From: Megaustenia siamemsis
Lineage: Eukaryota; Mollusca; Gastropoda; Stylommatophora; Ariophantidae
DNA: 64,000 nt
NCBI GenBank assembly: GCA_032433765.1
Contig: JAVIAB010000051.1
Coordinates: 75,940,712 to 76,004,711, forward strand
Direction: 5' to 3'
Shown here: one piece after another, positions 35,166 to 46,872 of the stretch
Position numbering within the stretch: position 1 is the stretch's first letter
Layout of the letters: every line of letters starts with the position of its first letter
Translations under genes and position numbers: made by a program
The notes under the pieces: model-generated
Told to the model about the DNA's origin: nothing
The model's input: the letters and a program-made list of their open reading frames with translations, nothing else
Database searches by the model: none

Positions 35166-35374
35166 CCTTTATTTCTACATATGAAACCTTTATTTCTACC
35201 TATGAAACCTTTATTTCTACCTATTAAACCTTTATTTCTACCTATTAAACCTTCATTTTTAGGCAAGAGACCTTGATTCACAGCGCGCAAGGACTTTATT
35301 TTCAGCTATAAAACGTTAATTTCCCTATCACCTCCAATTGGAAGGTCTCCGATATGGAGTAATGTAATTGACAT

Positions 35375-35580
35375 CTCATCACTATCATCATCATCATTAC
35401 CATCGCCATCATCATCATCATCATCATCACCTTCATCATCACCATCATCATTATCATCTACATCACCATCACAATCATCATCACCGCCACCACCATCTTC
35501 ACTATCATCATCACCATCATCATTATCATCATCATCATCATCATCATCACAATCACCGCCACCACCATCATCACTATCAT
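35375..35580. repeat. (ATC)n-rich microsatellite
   Basis: About 200 bp of imperfect atc/acc trinucleotide repeat. It produces a His-rich frame on + and an Asp/Gly-rich frame on -, both artefacts. Confidence 0.95.
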
Positions 35581-35599
35581 CTAGATTATTCCTGATGGT

Positions 35600-36168
35600 A
35601 AATGGCTGCCGTGACAACTACTCTCAAGTTCTCTTTGTCTAGCGCGTGATATATATCATCATTTGCAGTTATGCACTGTTCGTCTGTGACATCTCATGCC
35701 ATCCTCCTTCTTAGATATCATCTATCTCGTCTACTTGGTACCATGGCCGCAAAAAAAAAACATGTAAAAAATAGTCCACCCCCTGCAAAAAAAAATAATA
35801 ATAAAAATAAAATAAAATAAAATAAATAAATACATTTATTTTAAAGTAATGGTTATGAGATTGTTCCTCTTTCACTGGTTTATTGATTAAAACTGTTTCT
35901 GACTCCTGAAGAATTCATGAACTAATTTTGGTTACTCCCATTAAAATCCGTACGTATAAATTATTGCATCCACAGTGCACGACGTTTAGCTTAATCAGTA
36001 TCCCGCAGATAGAATAACTCCATGCCATACAACGCTAAATAACACCTAAATATATTGCTAACGAGGCTGCATTTTCACTCGTAACTATTGATAACAATTT
36101 AAAAATAAAAATAAAGTATTCGAAAATTGAATTCGTTATGTTTTTCATTCAATCGTATTTTTTTTTAA
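35600..36168. other. Unassigned AT-rich spacer
   Basis: Contains an A-rich (aaataaaat) stretch at 35750-35835. No recognised gene. Confidence 0.5.
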
Positions 36169-36385
36169 AGCCGTGGTAGAGAAGTGGCTAGTGCACTGGC
36201 TTAATGAAGAACAGAAGTCCAGCTCAATCCCGATCAACATCTTTTAGTTTGAACCATCATTAAATGAGAATCGAATATTTAATGGGATAGAAAGACTCAG
36301 GTGTAAGTAATGCTGACCACGTTCTCCAGATGTATGTCGTTTGTTTACGAGCTCTAACATCATATTCCTTATATGCCACGGATCA
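36169..36385 (+). mobile_element. Divergent SINE-1 relative
   Basis: The head gccgtggtagagaagtggctagtgcactgg resembles a tRNA-like A-box region, and tccagctcaatcccgatc stands where the B box would be. The end ctaacatcatattccttatatgccac matches the SINE-1 end module. The middle is too diverged to align by eye. Confidence 0.55.
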
Positions 36386-36401
36386 AGAGTTTTTGTTTGT
36401 T

Positions 36402-36404
<3 letters not shown>

Positions 36405-36460
<56 letters not shown>
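36405..36460. repeat. (CT)n microsatellite
   Basis: About 56 bp of pure CT repeat directly after the divergent SINE. Confidence 0.95.
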
Positions 36461-36464
<4 letters not shown>

Positions 36465-36555
36465 AGACAAATGATATAATATACATGCCATTTTCAATCG
36501 GAGAACGTAAAAGAGCTAACTATTGGGAGTTGAAAGTGCACAAAAAAGACTAGGC

Positions 36556-36559
<4 letters not shown>

Positions 36560-36612
<53 letters not shown>
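36560..36612. repeat. (TA)n microsatellite
   Basis: About 53 bp of pure TA repeat. Confidence 0.95.
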
Positions 36613-36615
<3 letters not shown>

Positions 36616-37050
36616 AGTAAAATTCCAGCTAATAATAATTGACCAGTTTTTTTCTGATATTACTCAGAGGGTCCGCCAGGTTTTACGGAGATCGTGCACT
36701 GTGCTGCGAGATTCATATAATCTGAAAAAAGACATATAAATGCTAATAGGTGCTGTCCGACTTTAAAGATGATGGTTCAAAAACAAAATACAGTTCTTGG
36801 ACACAGGAGAATGGACAATCTCCCTTTATGTTTCTATCAACTCAGTCGACTTCTTTCTCTCGGTCTACAAAAGAGACAAAATAGGTTCCTATTATACTCC
36901 ATATTCTTTTTTTTTTATGAGATTAGAGCATATTGTTGTATGTATGTTCAGCTTGTTCCGTTTTCATTTATAATGTTATTGTCTGATTGTCTGGTATGTA
37001 CCTTGCTAAATCTGGATGAACATGGAAAACCAACTCCATTTTTCATAATA
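36613..37050. other. Unassigned sequence upstream of the 18-bp array
   Basis: An open frame starting at 36769 runs through this region into the array (252 aa in total). Its first about 94 residues are non-repetitive and hydrophobic in part, but I recognise no domain and see no promoter or splice context. I do not call it a gene. Confidence 0.4.
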
Positions 37051-37464
37051 GTGGCTCAGTATGAAGTAGTGGCTCAGTATGAAGTAGTGGCTCAGTATGA
37101 AGTAGTGGCTCAGTATGAAGTAGTGGCTCAGTATGAAGTAGTGGTTCAGTATGAAGTAGTGACTCAGTATGAAGTAGTGGTTCAGTATGAAGTAGTTGCT
37201 CAGTATGAAGTAGTGGCTCAGTATGAAGTAGTGGTTCAGTATGAAGTAGTGGCTCAGTATGAAGTAGTTGCTCAGTATGAAGTAGTGGCTCAGTATGAAG
37301 TAGTGGCTCAGTATAAAGTAGTGGCTCAGTATGAAGTAGTGGTTCAGTATGAAGTAGTGGCTCAGTATGAAGTAGTGGCTCAGTATGAAGTAGTGGCTCA
37401 GTATGAAGTAGTAGCTCAGTATGAAGCAGTGGCTCAGTATAAAGTAGTGGCTCAGTATGAAGTA
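37051..37464. repeat. 18-bp minisatellite (23 copies)
   Basis: Unit gtggctcagtatgaagta, with variants gtggttcag and gttgctcag. Twenty-three units with almost no indels. The period makes six-codon open frames (VVAQYE on +, HYFILS on -). Confidence 0.95.
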
Positions 37465-37539
37465 AGTGAACAGCATATTATATTATACAAAAGTGTGTAC
37501 AGCGGATGTTGCAGTTTAGTTGGATAAATCAGGGAATAT

Positions 37540-37935
37540 CAGAACCATTCACTGTAACGAGAGGAGTCAAATAATCATTTGACCTATTACATCTTTTGTT
37601 CATTACCTACATTGACATTATAAGTAGAGATGTCAAACTAAAAATGGAAATAATATAAATGGACTACTCTTTGCAGACGATAAGGATTTGATAGCAGACA
37701 CATCTGAAAAATAGAAGCAACATTTCATGTTCAAACATGAAACTTGAGTTTAAAACAAACAATATGAGAATCAACACAGTAAAAGCAGAATTCATAGCAA
37801 TAGGGAGAGAGAAACAAAGTGTAAATATTTAAATAGACGACACAGGTATCATAGTTCAAGTATCTAGGAACAACATTTTCCGAAGTTAGCAAAATAGATA
37901 AAGAAATTAACATTCGATATCGTCAAGCGACCAAG
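37540..37935 (+). pseudogene. LINE-G reverse transcriptase fragment (FADD motif)
   Basis: Plus-strand reading NGLLFADDKDLIADTSE, with motif C FADD at 37670-37681. Downstream are broken frames with a YLGTTF-like segment at about 37860-37880. The palm and post-catalytic regions of a non-LTR RT are recognisable. Frameshifts and stops are numerous, and the copy is truncated at both ends. Confidence 0.65.
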
Positions 37936-38029
37936 TAAAGGATAGCTAGCCTTTTTTTTAATTACACAAGGTAATGCCAAATATCACAAAGAAACATCTT
38001 ATAAGGAGAATATGTATCCTCACACATTG

Positions 38030-38350
38030 TTGTTGGGGGGAGCAGAAGCGCCTGCGACCTGCGGTCGCAATAGCAGGGTCGGGGCACCATCAGCTGACCG
38101 AGACCTAGCAGTTCTACCTCCTCGTGGTCTCCCCTGGTAATAGTCTGCGTCAAAACAGATTGGCTAACAGAAGCTAGGATCGTCGTGTTCCCTGTAGTGG
38201 TGGCTGTTACTGATATAGAGGACCCAGTATTGCAGTACCTCTGGGCTGGACTAGTAATTTCCCAGCAGAGCTTCGGATAGACGAACTCCAACCTCTCCAG
38301 TAAGAGCCGGGAATGTCAAGAAAGCCATTACAGCCCGCCACATCTTATGA
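38030..38350. repeat. Interspersed repeat R4, copy 2
   Basis: Matches 6711-6960 in the same orientation but has an extra about 30 bp (tagtaatttcccagcagagc...). No domain was recognised. It lies immediately upstream of a LINE-C fragment. Confidence 0.5.
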
Positions 38351-38402
38351 GTCAAAGGGCAACCTGCCCGCATCACCTCGTGGCAATCCGTCAACAACTC
38401 AC

Positions 38403-38830
38403 ACATTGTTACTAGTACTAGACACTGTAACTCACACAAGTCAGAAAAGAAGGTTAATTACCATCGAAATGAGATGTTTGAGGAAAGCTGTAGGAATGAC
38501 CAAAAGAGACAAAATCAGAAAAGATGTTAAGAGAGAGAGAGAGAACGAGAGAGAGTTGACATAAAACAAATTTTGAATCCTACACAAGGCAACAAAATAA
38601 AATGGTTTGCCCACTAGGAGAGCACCTATTGTCTGGTGATGTCATATCATTCAGAAAAAAAGAGAACGCAGAGCTCAAGGCTCGCTCTGAGCACTCTCCC
38701 AGACTACGTCGAAGTGATGTCAGAGAAACGCAACAACACTATCAAGTGCCAATGACCGAGGCTGTCAGAAGAGCAAGAACCAGAACGTTCGATCTCCCTC
38801 AACATCTGAAGTGGTGAAAAGATTAAGAAA
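38403..38830 (+). pseudogene. LINE-C ORF2 C-terminal fragment
   Basis: Reads MRCLRKAVGMTKRDKIRKDV (compare MKCVRRMTGNSLRDRVRNT at 14198), then ILNPTQGNKIKWFAH, and, after frameshifts, a RRARTRTFDLPQHL-like end. A short (ga)n run at 38531-38555 interrupts the frame. Confidence 0.65.
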
Positions 38831-41034
38831 GGAAGAAAAAGATTATAATTTAAATCTTCGCTTTATAACAGTGTGCCGTTTCGTATAGAGTTGAAGTAGC
38901 GCGATGCTTACGCCCTGGAATTTAGAGACCGAAAGTAGTGTGTTCGTTCTATGGGTGACAGCCTGAGTCAAATTTGCTCTATTATAGGTTATCAAGGTTG
39001 CAAGTTATGGGATTTAATAAAATAATAATAATAACAACATAAACTGGCCCTTCCCATTTCGACTTTAAATATTGCAGCTCAGCACTGTCAGGAAAATATA
39101 TCACAGTCCTACAATATGATATGCTTTGACATATTTTCTGTATAATCATCACCATGATCATTATTTACTATTTTAATCATCATCATATTACTTAATTTTC
39201 GTCTACCTTTGTATTTTTGCCTTTCAAATATGTCTGTCTACCTGGGCTACAAAATGACTGCAGATTGAAATGCTAAAGCATAAATCAAAACCAGACTGTC
39301 GAGCACTTGCATTGCTTTTAAAACATGTGGAAGACATGCAACATTTTTTTTTAAAAGCAAAGTCTCAATTTCATATCTTCAGTTCCAATAGAATAAGCAT
39401 TCTACTGTCTAGATCAGAATCATGAAAAATAACCCAAATCCATTTGTCTTAAGAAAAAAAAAATACTTTTCAGCTTCAAAAAGCAGGACTTCGCAGAATG
39501 CATTGTATTTGGTTGAGTCTAACAATCTGTCTAACAATCTGTCTAACAATCTGTCTAACAATCTGTCAGCCATTATTTTAAATACATATTTGTACGCGTG
39601 TTGTATGTTTGTTCTTGTTGGAATCCTTAGGGCCGAAATGTCTTTCTGATTTGTGGTGTCCACTTGTTATTGAAGCTTTAACCATACAATTTTGTTCTCA
39701 TTCTCCCTTGTAAGACACACACTCGCCATACACCGGCTAACGCATCGAAGATGGCTTCATTCAAAGATGCCACAACTCTGTAGTACTGTTGAGGACCTTG
39801 TCCTGAATCTCATTAGTCTACTCTTATGACATATGTGGCAGGTGACAGTGGCTCTCTTCTTTTCCCCTCTCACAAGGGTCACCAATTAAATGTTATCTAT
39901 CTTGCTCATGTACAAATTTCATAAAAATAACAAGCATTTGATTCTTTTGTGGCAAATTCAATTTGAATGTAATAAATTACAGGTTAAAATTAAATTGAAC
40001 ATTTGAAATGAAAAATTAAATCTATGACTTGTCCCATTTGTCAATATTTGAAACTTGTATTCTCATAATCATTAAGCTATTAAAATACCGTTATTAATTA
40101 TTATGAATTAAATTAGGAAATTCACAATTTTAATGGTGTCTTAAAAATGAAACCACTCCAACATAAAATATACTGCTGCTGTATGAAAGAAAGAGCTGTA
40201 GTAGGCTCAATGTATATTTAATCACAATGTTAACATTTCTATTTCTCCACCGTCAGATTAAAACATGTTTTGAATTTCCAGACACAAACTTATCAACGCA
40301 CAGAGAAAATATACCCCCCCCCCCCACCTTTTCCCAATACATTTTTTTTACAACTGATTACCTTTCTCCCTTGCTTAATTTTAAAATTAAAGTTGAACTT
40401 TCAAGAGGGGCAGAGTTAGAGTGAAAGAGACTTTCGCAGAGTGAACTAGTCAACCCATTACAAAGAAAAAAAAAAGAAAAGGAATATTTAACAAAATGCT
40501 GGTAAAGCATATTTGAGCATACTGGTAGCGTCTAGAAGAAAGAAAAGTGCTGACAGAAAAGTCTTGAAATGACACGCTGACAGGAAAGTCTCAGAATGAC
40601 ACGCTGACAGGTTGAACATAAATCTTTATTCTTCTTCCTCTATTATATTAATAACATATTATGATTATTATCCAGTGCTCAGTTTCCTAGTAAATAAGAG
40701 AGAGAAGCAGCCCCCCCCCCCCTTTCCATGAAATTTGGTCGTTAGCAGAAGGTCGCCAATTTTAATGATGAGTTAAAAAAAAATACAAAGTCCAACTTTA
40801 TCAGAAAGATAAGAATCAAATTTAAAATCTGAACTACAGACCAGTTGGCATATGAATCGCAACATAATGAAATATAATTCAAATTGAATTTGGTGCTAAA
40901 TACCATGGAAGAAAATACTCTAGAAACTAGAGCATGATTCCATCATTATGAAAATTGAAAAAGACGCACTGAATACGTTAAAAGGTGTGAGCTGGAAAAT
41001 TAAGTTGAAGTGCAAGATTTATTATGTTGTTTCA
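38831..41034. other. Unassigned 2.2-kb AT-rich region
   Basis: No convincing gene. It contains a 12-bp x 4 repeat (tctaacaatctg, 39518-39565), C-runs at about 40314 and 40711, and generally AT-rich DNA. A segment at 39700-39880 is less AT-rich but unassigned. Confidence 0.5.
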
Positions 41035-41275
41035 GGGTACTAACAAGAGAAGAGGAAGAAGAAAGGAAGAACAAAATAAAAGAAAGAAAAAACATTTTTT
41101 AAAAAGAAAAGAAAAAAAACTAAGAAAGAAGAAAGCAACAAAGAAAGAAAAGAAGAAAGGAAGAAAAGAGAAGAACCAAACAAACAAAAAGGAAACAAAC
41201 AAAGGGAGAAAGAAACAAAACAGGAAATAAAAGAAGAAAAGAAGAAAAAAATGAAGGAAAGAAAGAAAGAGTCTC
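41035..41275. repeat. Purine-rich (AAG/AAAG) low-complexity tract
   Basis: About 240 bp of imperfect aagaaa/gaagaaa. It produces Lys-rich and Phe/Leu-rich artefactual frames. It lies 3' of the minus-strand LINE-A2 copy and could be a degenerate tail. Confidence 0.9.
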
Positions 41276-41325
41276 CGTCCTATCTCGAGGGTGGCGAACA
41301 CAGGATATGATGTTAGTGTCCATAT

Positions 41326-43370
41326 TTAGAGATTAACAACACACTTTTGGATACTGGTGCAGTATCTTTTTTTCCAGTTGTTATAATATATTCCAGCTGT
41401 TCCCTTCTCATTACATGGCCAAAAAAATGATGATTGTTTCTTCCTAATATTGGAAATAAGCTCTCTTTTTGCCTTGGCCTCTGTCAGAACGTTTTCATTA
41501 CTCTTCTTAGCTGTCCATGGTATTCTCAACATTCTTCTATAAAAAAAAAATTTCTACACCCTACAGTGATTTTCTTGTCTGTTGTCCTATTGTCCATGAC
41601 TCACACCCATATGTTAAGACTGGCTCTTCATAACATTTAAGAACTCTTTTTCTTGTTTCTGTTGTCAAAAATGGATTACACAGTATCTTCCTCATTTTTT
41701 GGAACGTTGCTTTTGCCTGAGTCATTCTGCATCTCACCTCTATTGTACATCTACCATCTGAGGTTAACATTGTTCCCATATATATAAATCCATTTCTATC
41801 TGTCTATCTATTGACCTTTCGAGCCGTAGCCGGCCCATAGGGCGTAGACCAAGATACTCCCTCTCTTATCTGAATTTTTGTTCTAGCAGTCTTCAATTCT
41901 TTTAAATATATTTTATAAAATCTCGCCATTTGTCTCTGTTCTGTGCAAGCAGCTTTAACTCATTGAGGGAGCCGATTCATGCTGCTCTTGCATCTCTCAT
42001 CAATGTTCTTCTCAGTGTCTCTCTGGGTCTTCCTCTTTTCCTCTTACCTGTTGTTTCCCACATGAGGGCTTGCTTTTCTATTCGGTTATTATCTCTTCTC
42101 ATCACATGTCCAACATAAATTAATTTGCCTGTTTTAATATTGTTCCACTTGTCTTTATGTTGAGGAGATGTCTTTTTCTTTATTGCTACCATTACTTCTG
42201 TCTATTTGCTATTAAAGCTGAGTCCTTTATTATTTTGTTTCCTTCACTATAGTGTCTAACATTTCTTGTAACACATTTTCGCTCTTAGCAATTGATACTG
42301 TATCACCAGCATACCTGAGATTAATTATATTATGACCTCCGATTGTTATTCCAAGCATGCCCCTTATGGATCATAAAATAATCTCACTATACATATTAAA
42401 TAAATCTGACAACATACAACCTTGCCTAACCCTGTTTTATTTGTTCAATCATTCCCAATTGATTTCCAGTTCTTTTGGCCGCTGTTTGTTGCCAGTTCAT
42501 GTTCTTTATTATTCTTAGATCTTTGCTTCTACGTTTATGCCTTCAAAAATTTTGATTATTTCTTGGTGCTTTACTTTGTCAATTGCTTTGGTGTAATCTA
42601 TGAAACGTAGGTATATATCTATTTTCACCTCTATGGCTCTTTCTTCTAAAGATCTTATATTGTATATGGCATTGCTCGTTACTTTACCACCAACAAAACC
42701 ACACTGTTCATCACTAATTTCTAGAATGATTTTGTTTCGCATTCTTCGAATGATTATTCTTAGTAATATCTTAGTCCTGTGATTCATAAGGCTTATTGTG
42801 CGATGATCATCGCACTAGATTTCTTTGGCAGGGTTATGAATATTGATTTGAGCATGTCGTCTGGTATATATCCCCTGTTGTAGATATTATTCAACATTTT
42901 TGTTATTGTTTCTATTCCAAAATCACCCATGGCTTCAATCTCTTCTTTAGTTATATTATCTGGTCCAGGAGCTTTTTCTGCTTTCATATTGCGCAAGTCG
43001 TCTTCCACATCTTCTTTGAACATTTCTGGTCCTTCTCCATTATCCTTAATATTTACTTCTCTATTCGTTCATCATCATAAAGATCTTTAATGTATTCTGT
43101 CCATCGTTCCCATATGCTATATTGTTCAATCAACAGTTCTCCTTCCTTTGTTCTTAAAGATCCTATTTTTAATTGCGATTTCCTTCATGTTGACTCTTTA
43201 ATGTGTTTGTATTTAACTTTGGCAGCTCTTTTTTGTTGCATTTCAATCTCTTGACATCTCTATTTTAGCTAGGCTTCTTTTGCTTCATTATATTTTATTA
43301 CAATTTCTTTATTTAAACTCTTATACTCATCTTTGTTATTCTTTTTTTCTTCTTCTTGTGTCCATTAGCT
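41326..43370 (-). pseudogene. LINE-A2 ORF2 (RT), minus strand, interrupted by LINE-B
   Basis: From 43370 downward: a linker with RWTEYIKDLYDDER-like sequence, then EDDLRNMKAEKAPGPDNITKEEIEAMG (RT start, 43023-42793). Then EISDEQCGFVGGK and FIDYTKAIDKVKHQ (motif A, 42787-42515). Motif C is mutated to YAGD (42302-42313), losing one of the paired aspartates. TEVMVAIKKKTSPQ follows, then the LINE-B insertion (41794-42163). ORF2 resumes with MGTMLTSDGRCTIEVRCRM, CYEEPVLTYGCESWT and RRMLRIPWTAKKSNE (41790-41440). Many stops; clearly dead. Confidence 0.82.
41794..42163 (-). mobile_element. LINE-B 3' fragment inserted in LINE-A2
   Basis: Encodes (minus) DKWNNIKTGKLIYVGHVMRR, DNNRIEKQAL and KRKRGRPRETLRRT, the C-terminal tail of another LINE. 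After it comes a 3' end reading ggctacggctcgaaaggtca and a (gata)-like tail at 41798-41812. It separates two parts of LINE-A2 that otherwise read on from each other, with loss of some host sequence (the KVNDTVLKLVKEL stretch). No clear TSD. Confidence 0.7.
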
Positions 43371-43440
43371 GTAAAATATTATCTGTCATCCTTTTCTTTC
43401 TTTAATTTGCCCTCACTGGTGGTATAAACCCACGGTACTA

Positions 43441-44130
43441 TATCTTCTTCCTCTTTTTTCTTTCCTTCCTCATTTGCCTTTCAGCGTCGATTGGAGATTT
43501 AATTTGCGGTATTTTGCTCTTCTGTTCGCCCCTGCTGCTGTTATGTTTCCTAGTGTTTCCAATATACCTTTGTCATGGTCAACCATTGAGTCTGGTATTC
43601 TCACAACGTTTTTTGAAGGCTCGTTGTCTTGTGTTTTGATCTTTCTGCCTTGTCACGTGGCCAAACCATTTTGTCTGTTGGTTCTTTATATATTCTATGG
43701 CCGGGGCTATTCTTAGCTTTTTTTTCTCAGTTCTTAATTTCTGATCTTATCTCTCAGACTGTTTCCTGTCATTCGTCTAACACATTTCATCTCTGTAGAG
43801 ATTATTTTTCTTATTGTTCATGCATCTAGGGTCCAGGTCTGGCATTGGTAGCACAACGTTGGGATGAAGATTATATTGTATAGTGCTCGTTTTGCCTCCA
43901 GAGTTATTTCCTTGTTGGACAATAGTGGTGATAACTGTCCAATGATTTGACAAGCTTTGTTGCATCTTGATTCTATCTTTGCTGTTTGTGAATTATCGTT
44001 TGTCACTAAACTTCCTAGGTATTTGAATTCCTCTACTTGTTTTAGTTGCCTGCCTTCTATACTTATGTTGATGCTCTGTTTTTTTTTTTTTTGTGTGGCG
44101 ACATTCATGACTTCTACTGTACTACATGAT
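43441..44130 (-). pseudogene. LINE-C ORF2 C-terminal half
   Basis: Minus frame 44108-43818 encodes MNVATQKKKKQSINISIEG, VEEFKYLGSLVTNDNSQTAK, IIGQLSPLLSNKEITLEAKR and LCYQCQTWTLDA. It then runs, frameshifted, into the NWFGHVT.. / RGRP tail (43760-43480). The 3' end is TTC-rich on + (GAA-rich in sense). This is the longest LINE-C copy here. Confidence 0.8.
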
Positions 44131-44319
44131 TGTTATAAATATTTGATCATCTCAGAAGAAAGCATTGGAACAAATGTTTAATCTGCTAATAAAAACTGTA
44201 GAATAGCTAAAGATGAGTTCCAGGCAACAGTCACAATTATCACGGACACTGGTATGACGGTGTAAACACCAAGATTTGAGCACAGGACAATGATTCCAAG
44301 TCATCCAATAACATTTTAG

Positions 44320-45290
44320 TCCAACAGCAGTCAGTGTATTATATCTGACTGCGTGTATGGGCTAAAAGAGCACTGTATATCATAGTTGACAGCTTGCATC
44401 GACTAACTGCGGTCTGTATATCATAGTCGATTGTTTGTGTGGGCTAACAGCGATCTGTGTATCATATGGTTGACTGCTTGTGTGGGCTAACAGAGGTCTG
44501 TGTATCATAGTTGACTGCTTGTGTTTCCTAACAGCGGTATGTGTATCATAGATGACTGCTTGTGTGGGCTAACAGCAGTCATTTTATCACAGTTGACTGC
44601 TTGTGTTTGCTAACAGCGGTCTGTGTATCATAGTTGACTGCTTGTGTGTGCTAACAGCGGTATGTGTATCATAGATGACTGCTTGTGTGGGCTAACAGCG
44701 GTCTGTGTATCATGGCCGACTGCTCGTGTGGGCTAAGAGCGGTCTGTATATCATAGTTGACTACTTGTGTGGGCTAACAGCAGTCTGTGTATCATAGTTG
44801 ACTACTTGTGTGGGCTAACACGGTCAGTGTATCTTGGCTGATTGCTTGTGTGGGCTAACACGGTCAGTGTATCATAGCTGATTGCTTGTGTGGGCTAACA
44901 GCGGTCTGTATATCATAGTTGACTACTTGTGTGGGCTAACAGCAGTCTGTGTATCATAGTTGACTACTTGTGTGGGCTAACAGCAGTCTGTGTATCATAG
45001 TTGACTACTTGTGTGGGCTAACACGGTCAGTGTATCCTAGCTGATTGCTTGTGTGGGCTAACACGGTCAGTGTATCCTATCTGATTGCTTGTGTGGGCTA
45101 ACAGCGGTCTGTATATCATAGTTGACTACTTGTGTGGGCTAACAGCAGTCTGTGTATCATAGTTGACTACTTGTGTGGGCTAACAGCAGTCTGTGTATCA
45201 TAGTTGACTACTTGTGTGGGCTAACACGGTCAGTGTATCTTGGCTGATTGCTTGTGTGGGCTAAAGACGGTCAGTGTATCATAGCTGATT
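44320..45290. repeat. 41-bp minisatellite (about 23 copies) with higher-order pattern
   Basis: Unit contains gtgtgggctaacagcggtct and gtgtatcatagttgactg. Variants with 'aacacggtcagtgtatc...ggctgattgc' recur in blocks: runs around 44740-44890, 44900-45090 and 45105-45290 repeat the same variant order (ctgtatatc, then cagtctgtg, then cacggtcag). Confidence 0.92.
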
Positions 45291-45299
45291 GCCTAAAGA

Positions 45300-45490
45300 C
45301 CTAAAACAGACTAAACAGTAAAGATAAGCGAAAGGGATGGCAAACTGGTACTCAACAATTGCTAAAATTGAATTTTCATGGTCAAAAAGCGCACGTCGAT
45401 AATCACACCACAAACATACCTATGCACATTTAATGCCCTTTTAAGACGTAGCCGTCAAGCCAACGCTGGAGGATGAAGAAAGTAGAAGAA
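45300..45490 (+). repeat. Degenerate R3 copy
   Basis: Resembles the second half of R3 at 53080-53230: ggcaaactggtactcaacaa, cacatttaatgcccttttaa, gacgtagccgtcaagc, then gaggatgaagaa. Strongly diverged. Confidence 0.4.
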
Positions 45491-46159
45491 GTAACCGCTC
45501 TTCTCGTATATTCATGTAACTATAGCTCTTCTGTTGATCTCTAAATAAACCACGATCTTTTTTCTAGCAGCATTTCAAGAGCTTTAGTTGATAATAGCCT
45601 GGCTTCTCAAATCATATTCAAGATTCAAACACAAGTATGGGTTAGAATGTAGTCAAAGCAATTGATAAATAGGTACCTGATTTCCGTATTATGGAAAATT
45701 ATGAAGCGCTGCGAGAAAATGTGCTCTATCATCAACATTAATAATAATCCATTAGCTGAGAAGGAACCGAGCACATCAGTATAGCCAGGTCGGTTCATGA
45801 TCAAACTTTGTATCCCCCCATCCAAATCAAATTTGATGCATACCATGCTCACCAGGAACACATTGAGATGAACTCGAGGGTTCTAAAGCAGTGAGTTATG
45901 TCTACGAAGGTGAGATGAAGGGCAAGAAATGTGAGATGACTGCCAGGATTTTTTTAAATTTTATGTTTTTTTCCAAAGTACTAATTTTAAGGGTCAAGCT
46001 GCTGGACATGAAAGCAGTCAGCCACTCGAAGCTGGCGGTTAACTGCATCAGGACCTGTGAATCAAAACTGACTAAGAGCCTACTCCACAACTCATCAGTG
46101 AACAGTTAAGCAGATAAAAAAGTATGACCAAGTGAATAGGATTTAATGGGAGTAGAGAA
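45491..46159. other. Unassigned spacer
   Basis: No recognised gene. Short open frames on both strands overlap each other (45891-46109, 45902-46090) and have no motif. Confidence 0.45.
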
Positions 46160-46300
46160 CCAGGAAAAGAAATTCTGTGTTGAAGTCGAATGTGATGTGC
46201 CGAAAATCGTCGTAACAGCAGATTTACCGTAAACCAGGACACAAATCAACAACCAACACTTAATGCATTGTCAAGGTCGGATGGTGAAGAAGAGCAATCG
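46160..46300 (+). repeat. Degenerate R3 copy
   Basis: Resembles R3: gttgaagtcgaatgtgatgtg, ccgaaaatcgtcgtaacag, cttaatgc..., ggtcggatggtgaagaag, compared with gctgaagtcggatgtgttgg...cggatgacgaagagg at 53114-53233. Confidence 0.45.
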
Positions 46301-46872
46301 TAGTCGAACTCAAGAGAAGAAGATGTTAACTACACTTATTAGTCCTTTCATCCACTCATCTGGAGGATTGAGCAAATATTCAATTCATTTTCTATGTGTA
46401 ATTTCTATTGCTAAAATGCTGAGAAGCTCTGAATTACCTGGAAAAGGTACACTTCTGTAAAAAAAAAAGAAAAACGTTCTCGCGTGCCAAGTATAATGTC
46501 AACAACCAGGAAGAACAAGGCGAAAGCCTCACATGAACTCGGTCAAAGAATTTATCGAAACAATCATTAACATATGTGTAGACAAACAAAGATGTGAATG
46601 TTCTTAAATGTGCTTGTTTGGTCTGTTTTATGTGCTAAACGCAAAAATCATCATCATTGTCGTCATCATTATCATCACGTGCCATGCTGTCTTGCTTAAG
46701 TAATCGTGAACTCAATATCAGTTTGTATTCTTGTCGATCCGTTTATTTTCTTTCGTGTCATTTTGTTAGACTATCTAGCACACCTCACTCTCCTTGTCTG
46801 TGAGCGTTGGTAGAAAGACTAAGAGAGAGGAGGAGTTATTCTTATCTTTCTCTTCCATTATCATACCATATT
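46301..46872. other. Unassigned spacer, possible LINE-A 3' remnant
   Basis: Around 46645-46700 an ATC-rich stretch followed by cacgtgccatgctgtcttgc recalls the reverse complement of the LINE-A 3' end. The match is too short to call. Confidence 0.35.

Larger units (their letters stand above)
26470..35270. repeat. 22/28-bp satellite array, about 8.8 kb
   Basis: Basic unit 22 bp: ttcatggaacctttatttct plus ag. The 28-bp variant adds 6 bp (ttctag or ttctaa) before ttcatgg. The left third is mostly 22-bp units; from about 28640 the 28-bp form dominates, interspersed with runs of 22-bp units using ttaatgg, tttatgg and ttcattg. Units diverge at the right edge (34140-34380 and 34900-35270; acatgagacc, acatgggacc, acctatgaaacc). 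Period 22 gives few long ORFs. One SINE-like insert lies at 27774-28035. Long block duplications are listed separately. Confidence 0.95.

Noticed and set aside
35368..35595. His-rich protein or Asp/Gly-rich protein
   Set aside because: Translation of an imperfect ATC trinucleotide microsatellite on each strand.
36769..37527. 252-aa repeat protein (VVAQYE repeats)
   Set aside because: The repeat part is the 18-bp minisatellite, open on both strands. The 94-residue lead has no recognisable domain and no promoter or splice evidence. Kept only as an unassigned stretch.
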